A stretch of 64,000 nucleotides of DNA from JBBRBB01 sp038206235 (GCA_038206235.1 JBBRBB010000021.1:14139-78138); one strand, 5' to 3'; shown: positions 6,779 through 17,349, counted from the stretch's first letter. Made by a program: numbers and translations. The notes: generated from the letters alone by a model not told the origin.

Positions 6779-9479
6779 GCTGAATTCTATAAAACCCTAT
6801 CTGCGCTTGAGCGGTCTTGAGCCTTTAATTGTTCGCCCCGAATCTAACTTCATCAACATCGGCGAAAGAACCAATGTAACAGGCTCAAAAAAATTTGCAC
6901 GCCTCATCAGAGATAATAAATATGAAGAAGCATTAAGCGTTGCACGCCAACAGGAAGAAAATGGCGCTCAGATATTAGATGTAAATATGGATGATGCACT
7001 TCTCGATGGTGTGCATGCAATGACTACTTTTTTAAACTATTTGCAAAGTGAACCAGACATTGCTAAAATTCCTGTAATGGTTGATTCATCAAAATTTTCA
7101 ATCATAGAAGCGGGTTTAAAATGTGTGCAGGGAAAGTGTATTGTAAATTCAATCTCATTAAAAGAAGGAGTAGAAAAATTTATTGAGCAGGCTGTTATTT
7201 GTCTCAGCTACGGTGCAGCCGTGGTAGTAATGGCTTTTGATGAGCAGGGACAGGCAGATACATTGCAGCGCAAAACAAATATTTGTGAAAGAGCTTACAA
7301 AATACTTACTGAAGAAGTTGGCTTTAATGCACAGGATATCATATTCGACCCAAACATTTTTGCAATCGCCACTGGCATTGAAGAGCACAATAATTATGCA
7401 GTTGATTTTATTGAAGCAATCCGCATCATCAAACAAAAAATGCCGCTGGTAAAAGTAAGCGGCGGCGTAAGCAATCTCTCCTTTTCTTTTCGCGGTAACG
7501 ATCATATTCGTGAAGCCATGCACAGCGTGTTTTTATATCATGCAATAAAAGCCGGGATGGACATGGGAATTGTAAATGCAGGGCAGTTAGTTATATATGA
7601 TGAAATTGAACCGGCGCTTCGTGAAGTATGCGAAGATGTTATTCTCAACCGGAATAATCCAAATAATGAAGCCACCGAAAAACTGATTGCATTTGCAGAA
7701 ACAGTGAAAGCGAAAGGAAAGATTTTAGAAAAGGAAAATGTATGGCGCAATACCTCTGTGGAAGAAAGATTAAAACATGCGCTGGTTAATGGCATTACCG
7801 ATTTTATTGAAGCTGATACAGAAGAGGCAAGATTAAAATATTCAAAACCGCTTGAGGTTATTGAAGGTCCTTTGATGAATGGAATGAACATAGTCGGTGA
7901 TTTATTCGGAAGCGGAAAAATGTTTTTACCGCAGGTAGTAAAAAGCGCAAGAGTGATGAAGAAGAGTGTTGCATGGCTTACTCCCTTCATTGAGGAAGAG
8001 AAAAAAAATAATCCCGGAGGGAATAATAACAATGCGCCTAAAATTTTGCTTGCAACAGTAAAGGGCGATGTGCATGATATTGGAAAAAATATTGTTGGCG
8101 TAGTCTTGGGTTGTAACGGCTATGAAATTAAAGACCTTGGTGTAATGGTTCCTGCCGATAGAATTTTAGATATTGCTGAAAAAGAAAATGCAGATATAAT
8201 AGGTCTTAGCGGTTTAATAACTCCATCACTTGATGAAATGGTTCATGTAGCGCATGAAATGAAGCGAAGAAATATGAAACAGCCTTTGCTCATTGGCGGA
8301 GCCACTACATCAAGAATGCATACTGCGGTAAAAATTGCACCGCAATATGATAATGGAGTGCTGCATGTGATAGATGCATCAAGAAGTGTAACAACGGTGA
8401 GTAATTTACTCAATCATGCACAGAAGCAAACGCTTTTGCAAAATGCAAAGGCAGAGTATGATAAATTAAGAGAAGATTTCAGCAATAAAAAAACGGCGAA
8501 ACAATATTTGTCTTTTCAAGATGCGCAGCAAAACAAAACAAAGATTGACTGGAGCAATTATATTCCCCCGATTCCTTTATTTACAGGAATAAAAATTTTT
8601 AATGATTATGATTTAAAAGAAATAGCAACATACATTGACTGGCAACCATTCTTTATTGCCTGGGAATTGCATGGAAAATTTCCACAAATTTTAAGCGATG
8701 ATAAAGTTGGCGAAGAAGCAACCAAACTATATAATGATGCGAAGAAAATGCTGCAAAAAATAATGGATGAAAAATGGCTTACCCCCAAAGCTGTTATTGG
8801 TTTATGGTATGCAGCAAAAACGAACGATGATACAATTTCTATTTACAATAATAAAGGTGAAGAAATAAAGAAGTTAGAATTCCTTCGTCAGCAGATAAAG
8901 AAGACGGTGGGTCAGCCAAATACTTCTTTGACAGATTTTATGGCCCCTGAAACAAGCAGCTTAAAAGATTTTATAGGTACGTTTAGTGTAACCGTTCATG
9001 GCATCGAAGCACACATAAAAAATTTTGAAAACAATCATGACGATTACAGCAAAATAATTTTGCAGGCTTTAAGCGACCGCCTTGCGGAAGCCTTTGCCGA
9101 GCTCATGCATAAAAAAGTGAGACAAGAATTCTGGGGTTATGATAAAGATGAAACCTTATCAAACGAAGAGCTCATAAAAGAAAAATATACCGGCATTCGT
9201 CCTGCACCAGGCTATCCTGCCTGTCCCGACCATACAGAAAAAATAAAACTGTTTGAATTATTGGGTGGTGAAGAAACTACCGGCATTCATCTCACGGAAT
9301 CATTGGCAATGTATCCCGCATCATCGATTTGCGGCTGGTATTTCAGTCATCCTGAAAGCCATTATTTTGGAATTGGAAAAATTAAAAAAGACCAGGTAAC
9401 AGATTATGCCAAAAGAAAAAGCATGAGCATAGAAGAAGTTGAAAAATGGCTGCGTCCTGTTCTTGAATATGATGCGTAA
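6771..9479 (+). CDS. metH: Methionine synthase, pterin/cobalamin/activation half (MetH2)
   Basis: 902 residues. The pterin-binding domain (about 25-290, FINIGERTNVTGS, QILDVNMDD) is followed by the B12 cap and Rossmann domains (about 320-560). The cobalamin motif D433-V-H435-D-I-G has His435 as lower axial ligand, with the downstream GLSGLITPS. The AdoMet activation domain (about 600-900) has the hallmark RPAPGYPACPDHTEK and GWYFSHPES. It catalyses methyl transfer from 5-methyl-THF to homocysteine together with MetH1. The ATG is inside the last codons of the YhcG gene (ATGAGTGA overlap), so translation is probably coupled to it. Confidence 0.95.
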   Translation: MSELNSIKPYLRLSGLEPLIVRPESNFINIGERTNVTGSKKFARLIRDNKYEEALSVARQQEENGAQILDVNMDDALLDGVHAMTTFLNYLQSEPDIAKIPVMVDSSKFSIIEAGLKCVQGKCIVNSISLKEGVEKFIEQAVICLSYGAAVVVMAFDEQGQADTLQRKTNICERAYKILTEEVGFNAQDIIFDPNIFAIATGIEEHNNYAVDFIEAIRIIKQKMPLVKVSGGVSNLSFSFRGNDHIREAMHSVFLYHAIKAGMDMGIVNAGQLVIYDEIEPALREVCEDVILNRNNPNNEATEKLIAFAETVKAKGKILEKENVWRNTSVEERLKHALVNGITDFIEADTEEARLKYSKPLEVIEGPLMNGMNIVGDLFGSGKMFLPQVVKSARVMKKSVAWLTPFIEEEKKNNPGGNNNNAPKILLATVKGDVHDIGKNIVGVVLGCNGYEIKDLGVMVPADRILDIAEKENADIIGLSGLITPSLDEMVHVAHEMKRRNMKQPLLIGGATTSRMHTAVKIAPQYDNGVLHVIDASRSVTTVSNLLNHAQKQTLLQNAKAEYDKLREDFSNKKTAKQYLSFQDAQQNKTKIDWSNYIPPIPLFTGIKIFNDYDLKEIATYIDWQPFFIAWELHGKFPQILSDDKVGEEATKLYNDAKKMLQKIMDEKWLTPKAVIGLWYAAKTNDDTISIYNNKGEEIKKLEFLRQQIKKTVGQPNTSLTDFMAPETSSLKDFIGTFSVTVHGIEAHIKNFENNHDDYSKIILQALSDRLAEAFAELMHKKVRQEFWGYDKDETLSNEELIKEKYTGIRPAPGYPACPDHTEKIKLFELLGGEETTGIHLTESLAMYPASSICGWYFSHPESHYFGIGKIKKDQVTDYAKRKSMSIEEVEKWLRPVLEYDA

Positions 9480-9652
9480 TAATACGTTGTCTTTTAAGCT
9501 AAAAGTTACTCTTTTTATTTGCGTATAAATCCCTTTGCTCCTAATTACTCTCCAGGCTCAACTATTACAGATTGTTCACTTCCTCTTGCTGGTATAAAAA
9601 TTGAATACTGCATTGTGTTTGTTTTTATTTTTTAATCTTAAAATCTCTCATT

Positions 9653-9856
9653 ATGGACAACTTAGAATTAAAAGGCAACTGGAATGTTTTTAAAGGGAAA
9701 TTAAAACAATCGTATGCCAGCCTCACAGATGATGATTTAAAGTATGAAGAAGGAAAAGAAGATGAATTATGGGGCAGATTGGAAAGAAAAACCGGCCAAA
9801 CACGGGATAAGCTTACAGATTGGTTCAAGGGTGAAAGAAAAAAGGAAAATGTGTAA
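9653..9856 (+). CDS. CsbD family stress protein
   Basis: 67 residues, strongly charged, starting MDNLELKGNWNVFKGKLKQ and ending GQTRDKLTDWFKG, the two helical signature segments of CsbD. These small proteins accumulate under general stress in many bacteria; the molecular role is unresolved. A strong terminator hairpin follows within 7 nt, so this is a monocistronic unit. The 173-nt upstream gap shows no clear promoter match. Confidence 0.88.
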   Translation: MDNLELKGNWNVFKGKLKQSYASLTDDDLKYEEGKEDELWGRLERKTGQTRDKLTDWFKGERKKENV

Positions 9857-9862
9857 AACATG

Positions 9863-9912
9863 GCTCCGGTGTAAATACTCTTTTTAGTAAATGCACCGGA
9901 GCTTAATTTATT
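9863..9912 (+). terminator. Intrinsic terminator after csbD-like gene
   Basis: GCTCCGGTG (9863-9871) pairs perfectly with CACCGGAGC (9894-9902). A weaker inner stem extends it, and a T-rich tract (ttaatttattttttg) follows. Confidence 0.75.
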
Positions 9913-9934
9913 TTTTGTTGAATTAATTCATCAA

Positions 9935-9968
9935 AAATATCAAACACACTAATAAAAGTTTGATATTT
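9935..9968. promoter_or_regulatory. 11-bp perfect inverted repeat upstream of the PAP2 gene
   Basis: AAATATCAAAC (9935-9945), 12-nt spacer, GTTTGATATTT (9958-9968), ending 16 nt before the ATG at 9985. It lacks the GC-rich stem and T tract of a terminator, so an operator or a 5'UTR hairpin is more likely. No regulator gene is adjacent. Confidence 0.45.
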
Positions 9969-9984
9969 ATAATAAATAATAACC

Positions 9985-10839
9985 ATGAAAAAATTAATTC
10001 CCTTTTTTTGTTTAGCCTTATTGTTTTTCCTGGGAAATATACAGGCTCAGGATTCAACTTATAAATCTTCTTCTCAATCTCCATATAAAACCAGCTTCAA
10101 AGTGGATGGTCCTGTAATTGCTGCCGGTATTGGCTTAAGTGTTCTTGGTCTTAGCCTTATTCAAAACAAAGACTCTCTGACTCTCACACAACTGAAAACA
10201 AAAACAAGAAGCAAAGTTCCTTTTTTCGACCGTGGCAATGCAGGACAATACTCTGAACAGGCAGACAATGATAGCTATATTCCTTTTTATGTATCATTCG
10301 GTGTACCTGTTGTAATGATGATTGCAAATAAAAATGAGAGAGAAAAAGCAGGACAAATTCTCGTTTTATATACTGAAACCATGGCCATTACATCAACCTT
10401 ATTTACTTTATGCGACGGACTGGTAAACCGAAGCAGGCCATTTGTGTATTCTTCTACAGAAGATTGGCGTATTTCCGAAGCTCCCGATGACAAACGTAGA
10501 AGTAATAATTCTCAGCGCTCTTTTTATGCAGGTCATACTGCTGCTTCTGCCGCCGCAACATTTTTTGCTGCCAAGGTTTTCCAGGATTTTAATCCTGACT
10601 CAAAAGCAAAAACTTATGTTTGGATTATTGCCGCAGCAATACCGGCTTCAGTTGGATATTTACGTTATAAAGCAGGCGACCATTTTTTAAGTGATAACTT
10701 ATTAGGTTATGTTATTGGTGGTGCAACAGGAATTTTAGTTCCGCAGCTTCATAAAATTAAAGCCATGAAAAATTTTACTGTTCTTCCGGGTTCAGGCGAT
10801 AATTATAAGGGGCTTACTTTAGTTTATCACATACAGTAA
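9985..10839 (+). CDS. PAP2 superfamily phosphatase, exported
   Basis: 284 residues with an N-terminal signal peptide (cleavage near NIQAQ). The three phosphatase motifs are in order: NRSRPF (about 150), SFYAGHTA (about 180, with the nucleophile-orienting His) and YLRYKAGDHFLSDNLLG (about 225, with the phosphorylated His and the relay Asp). Family members dephosphorylate lipid phosphates such as undecaprenyl pyrophosphate or phosphatidyl compounds at the membrane; the exact substrate is not deducible. It is preceded by a perfect inverted repeat. Confidence 0.88.
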   Translation: MKKLIPFFCLALLFFLGNIQAQDSTYKSSSQSPYKTSFKVDGPVIAAGIGLSVLGLSLIQNKDSLTLTQLKTKTRSKVPFFDRGNAGQYSEQADNDSYIPFYVSFGVPVVMMIANKNEREKAGQILVLYTETMAITSTLFTLCDGLVNRSRPFVYSSTEDWRISEAPDDKRRSNNSQRSFYAGHTAASAAATFFAAKVFQDFNPDSKAKTYVWIIAAAIPASVGYLRYKAGDHFLSDNLLGYVIGGATGILVPQLHKIKAMKNFTVLPGSGDNYKGLTLVYHIQ

Positions 10840-10934
10840 AACGGATTGCAGGTAACTAAGCCCGAATATTTTATTTTATGCAATATTTCTTTTTAGTTTA
10901 AAAAAGTTTTACTGCTGAAACTGCAGTCGCAATG

Positions 10935-13367
10935 TTACTTGCAAGACGGTTGAACGTTTAACCATCGGCTGACATCTATATTCCAAAGATCTCCACTGCC
11001 AGTAATTTCATTAAAATATTTTCCGTCCTGCTTATCATGACGGACATATTTTGTAAGAAAATCAACTTTTCCTTTGCGTTCAACCCGCCACACAGCACCT
11101 TCAACCTCATCAATAGCCCCATGACCGCTAACTTGTATGCTTTCAAGCATAGCAGCAACGGAAAATGGCTCGCCAATGCTGATTAAATTCGGTGTTGTGA
11201 AATCAAATTGTTTTACCCTTTTTAAAAAAGTTTCATAATCAATTCTTTCGACACCCTGAATTATATCAAAAGGAACAAAAGGTTCATGCAGTAAATTATA
11301 TCTTGTGCCATGAGCAAGTGCAAGCCATTCTCCACATATTCTTTCACGTTCGTTAAGCAAATGAACAAACGTGCTTTCATTTTCTTTGTACACCACTTCT
11401 TCCATCGTCATCCAGCCGATGCCCTGCACAATTCCGCCTAATGCTTGCGCCAAAATCATGCACAGCATGCACTGCATCAAATTCATAAATTCCTCGTAAG
11501 CAATCAAGCGTTACGATGGTACGCGCGGTACCATACACATGATAGGCAAAGGGATACCCCTTCTCAATTGTTTTATCGAAATGAATTTTGGGCGTTGCAT
11601 AATGACCTTTTGCACTAAGACTGATGCGGCTTTCATACGCTTTGCGTACAAGCTGCTGCCATGTGATTTCTTTTTGTACTCCGTTGATGAAAATGGTTTC
11701 GTTGTGAATGGTTACTGTTGTATCGTCTGCTTCATTGTGCATGCGCCTTGCCAATTGTTTTAAGCGTTCGAGTATTTGCGTGCAGGCATCGAGCAATGCT
11801 TTGCCGTTGAGGTCTCCGGTGGATCTTGCTGCGGAAGGTGATGTGTTTGCTACTCTTGTTGTGTTGGTGGTCTCTAATTTTATTTTATCGTTTGAAATTC
11901 CAAATGTGGTTGCTGCAACCTGTAACATTTTAGCGTTAACACCCTGACTCATTTCAACAGCGCCGGTGCTTACGCTTACACTTCCATCCCAAAAAACATG
12001 CACTAATGCCCGAGCCTAGTTCATCATGGTATTGGTGAAAGAGATACCAAAACAAACGGGCATCATTGACATGCCTTTTTTTACAAAGAGATTGTTTTGG
12101 TTGAATTGTGCTATTTCATTTTTGATTGATGAGATGTTGTAACGCTGCACAACTTCATCCCAGCAATGTTTGGCTTCACATTCGCCAACGACTTGCCCAT
12201 AAGGAAATTCATCCCCGTTGTCCAGCATATTTTTTCGCTGGATGAGTGTTGTATCAACTCCTAAACTTTTTGCAGCATTGTCAATCGCTGATTCTATTAC
12301 AAACATTCCCTGCGGACCACCAAAGCCTCTGAACGCCGTATTCGGCGGAAGATTTGTTTTGCATGAGTGCGCCGTTACATGCACATGCGGAATGTAATAA
12401 CTATTCGTTGCATGAAAAAGTGTTCGCTCTAATATGGCAGGGGAAAGGTCTGCAGCCGCCGCCATTTTGATAATAGGTGCTTCGCAAGCAATAATCTTGT
12501 AATCTTCGTCGAGACCAATTTTGCAATCGCTCTTGTAGGGATTGCGCTTGCCTGTCATACGCATATCTTCCATGCGGTGCGGAATACATTTTACAGGGCA
12601 CTTTAAATAGTGCACAGCAAGTGCAGCCATGCAAGCCCACACAGCAGCCTGGTCTTCCTTGCCACCAAAGCCACCGCCGAGGCGTGTTGTTTCTACTTCT
12701 ATTTTATTCATGCCAACACCAAGCGTATGCGCAACTGTTTCCTGCACATGACGCAGCCCTTGTGTGGAAGAATAAATTTTTATGGAATCGTTTTCTAATG
12801 GGTACGCATACGCTCCGTGAGTTTCGAGATAGAGATGTTCCTGCCCGCCGGTTTCGGTTTCACCTTCGAAAATGTATTTACAATTTTTAAAGGCTGATGT
12901 GGTATCGCCTTTATTAAATGTTTTTGATTTTGATAATAACTGATTTTGTTTGAATGCTGCTCTCGGGTCTGTGATTACAGGAAGCTGCTCTATTTCTATT
13001 TCAATTTTTTTGAGGGCTTCTTCTGCGGCGGCGTCGGTTTCTGCAACAACGAGTAAAATCGGTTGCCCCTGGAAAATTACTTTCTGCTCTGCAAGAAAAG
13101 GTTCATCATGAATGATACCGCCAATTTGATTTTCGCCGGGAATATCTTTCCATGAAAATATTTTTACAATACCTTCCATTTGTGCTGCAGCGGAAAATCA
13201 AGCTTCTTAATAATGCCATGTGCATTGGGTGAATCGAATGGCTTAATAAAGAGAAGACCTTCCATTGCAGGAATATCATCAACGTAGATTGATTTGCCGG
13301 TAACGTGAGAAGATGCGTCAGGATTACCAATTGCACTTATGTTTTGTAATTTCTTTTCGGCAATCAT
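10935..13367 (-). pseudogene. xdhB: Xanthine dehydrogenase molybdopterin-binding subunit, inactivated
   Basis: The full length of an XdhB protein can be read only across three reading-frame segments and one stop. The N terminus (IGNPDASSHVTGKSIYVDD) shifts frame at a four-T run in the coding strand (13194-13197), where one extra T restores LDFSAAAQMEG. An in-frame TAG at 12016-12018 replaces a residue between FTNTMMN and ARALVH, where family members usually carry Gln. At 11443-11448 the text jumps from HDFGAS to QALGGIVQGIG, losing about eight conserved residues and the frame. The molybdopterin signatures (GGFGGKEDQA, FRGFGGPQGM) are otherwise intact, so loss is recent. Confidence 0.9.
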
Positions 13368-13375
13368 TATTAATA

Positions 13376-13708
13376 TTAATGATGAAGTATTTCAAAACTT
13401 GTCACAACAATATGATTGCAACCCTTAATGGTGTCGGTTATCCAATTAACCTTCGCATAAATAGGAAACGTGTCTTCTTCTGTTATTCCGAGGTTATTTT
13501 CATTCGTTATTAATTTAAAGTCTCCGCCATAAGGTCTTGTATCGCCATCGAAATTTATCATTTTAACCCACCCCAACACATGCAAGCTCTCAAGTCAAAA
13601 CCGGTAATTATTGCATCATTCGTGTAATGAGCTTCTTTTTTACAAGAACTATTTAAAAGAAAGAAAAGCGTTAACACAGCGACTTTAAATTGCAGTAACT
13701 TTTTTCAT
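13376..13708 (-). pseudogene. Small Cys-containing lipoprotein, frameshifted
   Basis: Read across two indels this is a lipoprotein of about 110 residues. The signal reads KKLLQFKVAVLTLFFLLNSSC, with lipobox Cys. A YTNDAIITGFDLRACMCWGG block and a C-terminal FPIYAKVNW...CNHIVVTSFEIL domain follow. A six-A run after the ATG (13700-13705) has one A too many, and a four-A run at 13561-13564 has one too few. The domain resembles small Bacteroidota lipoproteins with a CxCxGG motif and no known function. It lies between the two dead xdh genes, with about 22 nt to xdhA and 8 nt to xdhB. Confidence 0.6.
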
Positions 13709-13730
13709 AATGCTGTTTTAGTAATGACAT

Positions 13731-15171
13731 TTAAAAATTTTCAAGTGTTGCATACACTGATTCTTTAATTTCCTTTTTTGGAAGAAGCAGAATATGAGCC
13801 AAAAACAATTGCCTTAACAGAAGGCGTTTGTATGCTGCTTTTCCTCTTGCATCGCTGATGGGCGCTATCTCATCATTCATTATTTTAATGGCTTCTTCAA
13901 TTACATCACTTGTAAATTTTTTACCACGCAAAAAAGAACAGGTGCTGAATAAATATTTCGGGAAAGCAAAAACGCCTCCTGCCGAAAGGTGTATTTCATT
14001 AATAGAATCATCTTCATTCAATTTAATTTGACACGCAGAATTTACACTTGCAATATCAAGATGAGTTCTCTTCGATACTTTTCGAAATTTAAAAAAAAAT
14101 TCTCAGCAGGTGGACTAAAAATGATTGTCTCGATAAACTCATCGGTTTCTTTGTCAATTTGTTTGTACGCTTTATAAAAGTTTTTAAGTTTTACTGTTCT
14201 TCTTTCATCATTCTTATTTAAAACTAATGTGCTGTCCAGCGCTAAAAAAAAGATAGTTATATCGCCAATGGGAGAAGCATTCACAAGATTACCAGCCAGT
14301 GTTGCCATGTTGCGTATGGGGGTTGATGAAACCAGTTTCATGTAATTATTGAGTTTGGGGAAAGAGCCCTGCATCAGTTCTGATTCTGCAAACTCTGTTG
14401 CAGTGGTTGATGCACCAATATGGCACTGCCCGTTTTCAAATCGAATGCCTTTCAAATCAGTTGTATCAAATACATGCTCAGTATGTGATTTCTTTACTGA
14501 CAATGGTTTTTGAACGATAAGATCTGTTCCTCCTGCTAACATTATTTTATCGGAATTGTTATTAGAATTCGTTGAAAAATATTGTGCAGCTTTCTTTAAT
14601 TCTTCGAGGCGATTTTTTAGGGTAAGAAAATAACCCGGGATAAAACCATTTTCAACCAGCCATTGTAAATGATTTTCCTGTGGCTTATCATTCATCATTT
14701 CAGTAAGAATTTGTGCAGCACGTTCAATGGATTTATAACCGGTGCAGCGGCAAATGTTTCCATCAATTGATGCAATGGCTTGTTTATAACGTTTTCCATT
14801 TTCATTCAAAACAAATCCGGTAAGAGACATTATAAAACCAATTGTACAAAAGCACATTGAGTTCCATTGGTATCAACCATTGCCTGTTGCACCGGTGAAA
14901 GGTTTTCCATGTTAATCCCTTCAACCGAAACAATATGTTTGCCGTGTGCATTGCAGAGTGGCATCAGACAGCTCGTCATAGAGCGATACACAAGTTTATT
15001 ATTTTCAATATCACCAACAAGGATGACGCAGGCGCCGCAATCACCTTCACGGCATCCTATTTTTGTTCCTGCAAGTCTTTTGTGATAGCGCACCAAATCC
15101 AATACGGTGCTTCCTGAAGGATGTTCCCTTTTTATGAGTTGATTATTTAAGATGAATTGCAGCATTGGCAA
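13731..15171 (-). pseudogene. xdhA: Xanthine dehydrogenase small subunit (2Fe-2S + FAD), frameshifted
   Basis: The N-terminal ferredoxin-type domain (CREGDCGACVILVGD), the second 2Fe-2S domain (GNICRCTGYKSIERAA), the FAD domain (AGGTDLIVQKP, MATLAGNLVNASPIGD) and the CO-dehydrogenase C-terminal domain are all present but in three frames. One base is missing at about 14853 (TGTGC where TGTGGC would give QCGFCT). One A is missing from the run at 14079-14082, beyond which KRTHLDIASVNSACQIKLNEDD is restored. It was transcribed ahead of xdhB. With xdhB also broken, purine oxidation by this enzyme is lost. Confidence 0.88.
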
Positions 15172-15204
15172 TAAATAAATCTCCTGAAAAGATAATATAA
15201 AGTC

Positions 15205-15681
15205 TCAACTTTTTTTAATCTTATTATTAAGCAACACCCGCAGCTCATACTTAAAATCATCATTCATATTATCCTTAGGCACCAGAAAAAATGATTTGGA
15301 AGAAAAGTATAGATGAAAAAAATTAGGGCTTTCTATAAACTTTGTAAACTGGTTCCAATTCCATTCCACAAAACCATTTGGGTTTTGAAGCATTACATAT
15401 TTATCCTGAAAGGTGATAATGAAGCTTTCTTTAAACGTTGCTGATCTCTTATAAATATTATAAGGCAGCAAATACCAAAATGAAATGATGAAAAAAAACC
15501 AGATGGCAGAACCCAATAAGAAGGGCTCAGGTCTTATTTTATCGAGGTAATATAAAATGGCAGCGATGATATCAAACACAATAATCATAATCAGCAATAT
15601 TCTTATTTCGGGCTGCGAGATAAAATGATAACGCAACGCCTGCATAACTTTTTTCTTATCGTAAGTAAAGCTTAGTCGCAT
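15205..15681 (-). CDS. YcxB-like membrane protein
   Basis: 158 residues with two transmembrane segments (about 28-48 and 57-77) flanked by an N-terminal FTYDKKKVMQALRYHF segment. The soluble C-terminal part FIITFQDKYVMLQNPNGFVEWNW...FHLYFSSKSFFLVPK matches the YcxB-like family in pattern. Function is unknown; some relatives are membrane partners of stress or envelope loci. It sits between xdhA and a PhoD-like gene on the same strand. Confidence 0.65.
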   Translation of the reverse strand: MRLSFTYDKKKVMQALRYHFISQPEIRILLIMIIVFDIIAAILYYLDKIRPEPFLLGSAIWFFFIISFWYLLPYNIYKRSATFKESFIITFQDKYVMLQNPNGFVEWNWNQFTKFIESPNFFHLYFSSKSFFLVPKDNMNDDFKYELRVLLNNKIKKS

Positions 15682-15702
15682 GAAGAATACTGCAAGATAA
15701 AA

Positions 15703-17100
15703 TTATTTTGATGCAGATAGTATAGATGCTGTTACCGACCAGTTACCAAGCAACTCTCCCTTCAATCCAATAAATTCAACGGTCATTTTTCTATCAGTAT
15801 TTTTTCCTGAAAAGGAGATGCGGGCAAAGTTCTGCGCGTCTATTTCTGCGCCAACGCGAAAAGAATTTTTTTCTTCTGCACCCTTTGTTTTTGCTACAGA
15901 AGAAGTTAATGGCGATGTGGTAATATCATACAATGGATAAGTGCCCGTTCTTTCTGCTTTTATAATTTCGGTATGATGCCTGTCGCCGGTTAAAAACACA
16001 AGCCCGTTAATTTTATTTTCTGTGATGAAATTTATTAGCTCATTATACTCAACAGGAAAATGGCGCAGGCAATCAAATGGCGACAGGGGATTAAGCACCT
16101 GGCTGCCTGTTGCAATAATTCTAAAGCTGATGTTTGGATTTTCATTGCTGCCGAGCAATGAATTTTTCAGCCACTCCATTTGTTCATCGCCAAACATTTT
16201 TTTAGTTGGGTTTGGTTTGCCATTTACGCTATCAGGCATATTATCATTGCTACGAAACCAGCGGTCATCGAGCATAAAAATGTCCACATCATTCCATGTG
16301 ACTTTTGTGTAAACACCTTGCCCGTTCTCGCCATAAGAAGAATTGCACCAGTAGTTCATAAATACTTTACGGCTCTCTTCTTTCAACACATAACTTTTAT
16401 CTGAATTATTGGGGCCATAATCATGGTCGTCCCAAATGGCATAGTGCGGCATGGCTTTCCAAAAGTTTTGAAGAACCGGCAGGCTTCTGTCATGCGAGGC
16501 TCTGTAATTCAATCCCCATTCGCTCAAATAATCTGCGGGTCTTGTGTACCAGTTATCACCAAGCCATAACATGAATGCAGCTTTTTCTTTTGCCATGGTT
16601 TCAAAAATAGTTGAGTCAAGTCCATACGGTTTTGATAGACGGTCGTACTGCAATTGATTAAAGTATGCGCAACTCCCTGTTATAAAACTAAAGTCAGGTG
16701 CAGGCATGCGCCATTGCCAAAAAGGTTGCGTAGTAACTTCTCCTGTTGCCAGAATGTTTTCTACACCGTGATTCTTGTGTGCAATTTTATATTGATAAGA
16801 TATGCCGGGCTCCAATGCAGTAAGCGTAAATTTTAATGTGTATAATCCATATAAATTTTGCGCTTCAAAGTCGCCTTTTTTTTCAAGTTGCTGCGCTGTA
16901 TTGATCAGGCTTATGTTTACAGAATCATTTTTTTTATGGTATGATAAATATAAGCCGGGTAATTGCTTGTTCAGTTGTATCCAAACCTGCGAGGTTCTCA
17001 TTTCAGTGTAACCAATTAGGGGACCTGAAACAACCAGATTTTTTTGAGATGATGAAATAAATGAAGCCATTATAAAACAAATAAGTATTGATTTTTTCAT
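15703..17100 (-). CDS. PhoD-like alkaline phosphatase family protein, exported
   Basis: 465 residues from the preferred start MKKSILICFIMASF at 17100; six more codons are open upstream but would precede the signal peptide. After the signal comes an N-terminal Fn3-like phosphodiesterase domain (GPLIGYTEMRTSQVWIQLN). The metallophosphatase core follows, with ITGSCAYFN, LWLGDNWYTRPAD, AIWDDHDYGPNNSD and TGDRHHTE, the metal-binding Asp/His/Asn set of the PhoD fold. It probably cleaves phosphomonoesters or diesters at the outer surface or periplasm. The Ca/Fe-binding Cys of classical PhoD is not obvious. Confidence 0.85.
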   Translation of the reverse strand: MKKSILICFIMASFISSSQKNLVVSGPLIGYTEMRTSQVWIQLNKQLPGLYLSYHKKNDSVNISLINTAQQLEKKGDFEAQNLYGLYTLKFTLTALEPGISYQYKIAHKNHGVENILATGEVTTQPFWQWRMPAPDFSFITGSCAYFNQLQYDRLSKPYGLDSTIFETMAKEKAAFMLWLGDNWYTRPADYLSEWGLNYRASHDRSLPVLQNFWKAMPHYAIWDDHDYGPNNSDKSYVLKEESRKVFMNYWCNSSYGENGQGVYTKVTWNDVDIFMLDDRWFRSNDNMPDSVNGKPNPTKKMFGDEQMEWLKNSLLGSNENPNISFRIIATGSQVLNPLSPFDCLRHFPVEYNELINFITENKINGLVFLTGDRHHTEIIKAERTGTYPLYDITTSPLTSSVAKTKGAEEKNSFRVGAEIDAQNFARISFSGKNTDRKMTVEFIGLKGELLGNWSVTASILSASK

Positions 17101-17349
17101 TGCTAAAAATTTCCACAAGATAAAATTGATTTTATTTCAGGAGCCTCACATAAACAAAATAATTTCTTTCTTTTTTTACACGGTTCAAAACTATTGCTAG
17201 CCAGCCTTGCCGTTTAAAGCTATCCAGAAAGGAAACTTACAGCATCTTTGCCAAGCATACCCGGAGCATTCTGCAGCACTTGTTTAAAGTTTTGCTCAAC
17301 CTGCCGTATGGGAAAATGTTTTTGTCAACTTTGTTTGTAAAATTGTTTG

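Noticed and set aside
10935..15171. Could the xdh frameshifts be only sequencing errors?
   Set aside because: Three xdh lesions are one-base changes, two of them in homopolymer runs, and on their own would allow this. The TAG at 12016-12018 is a substitution and the xdhB gap at 11443 removes several codons, so true decay is the better explanation. The single-base lesions individually remain unproven.
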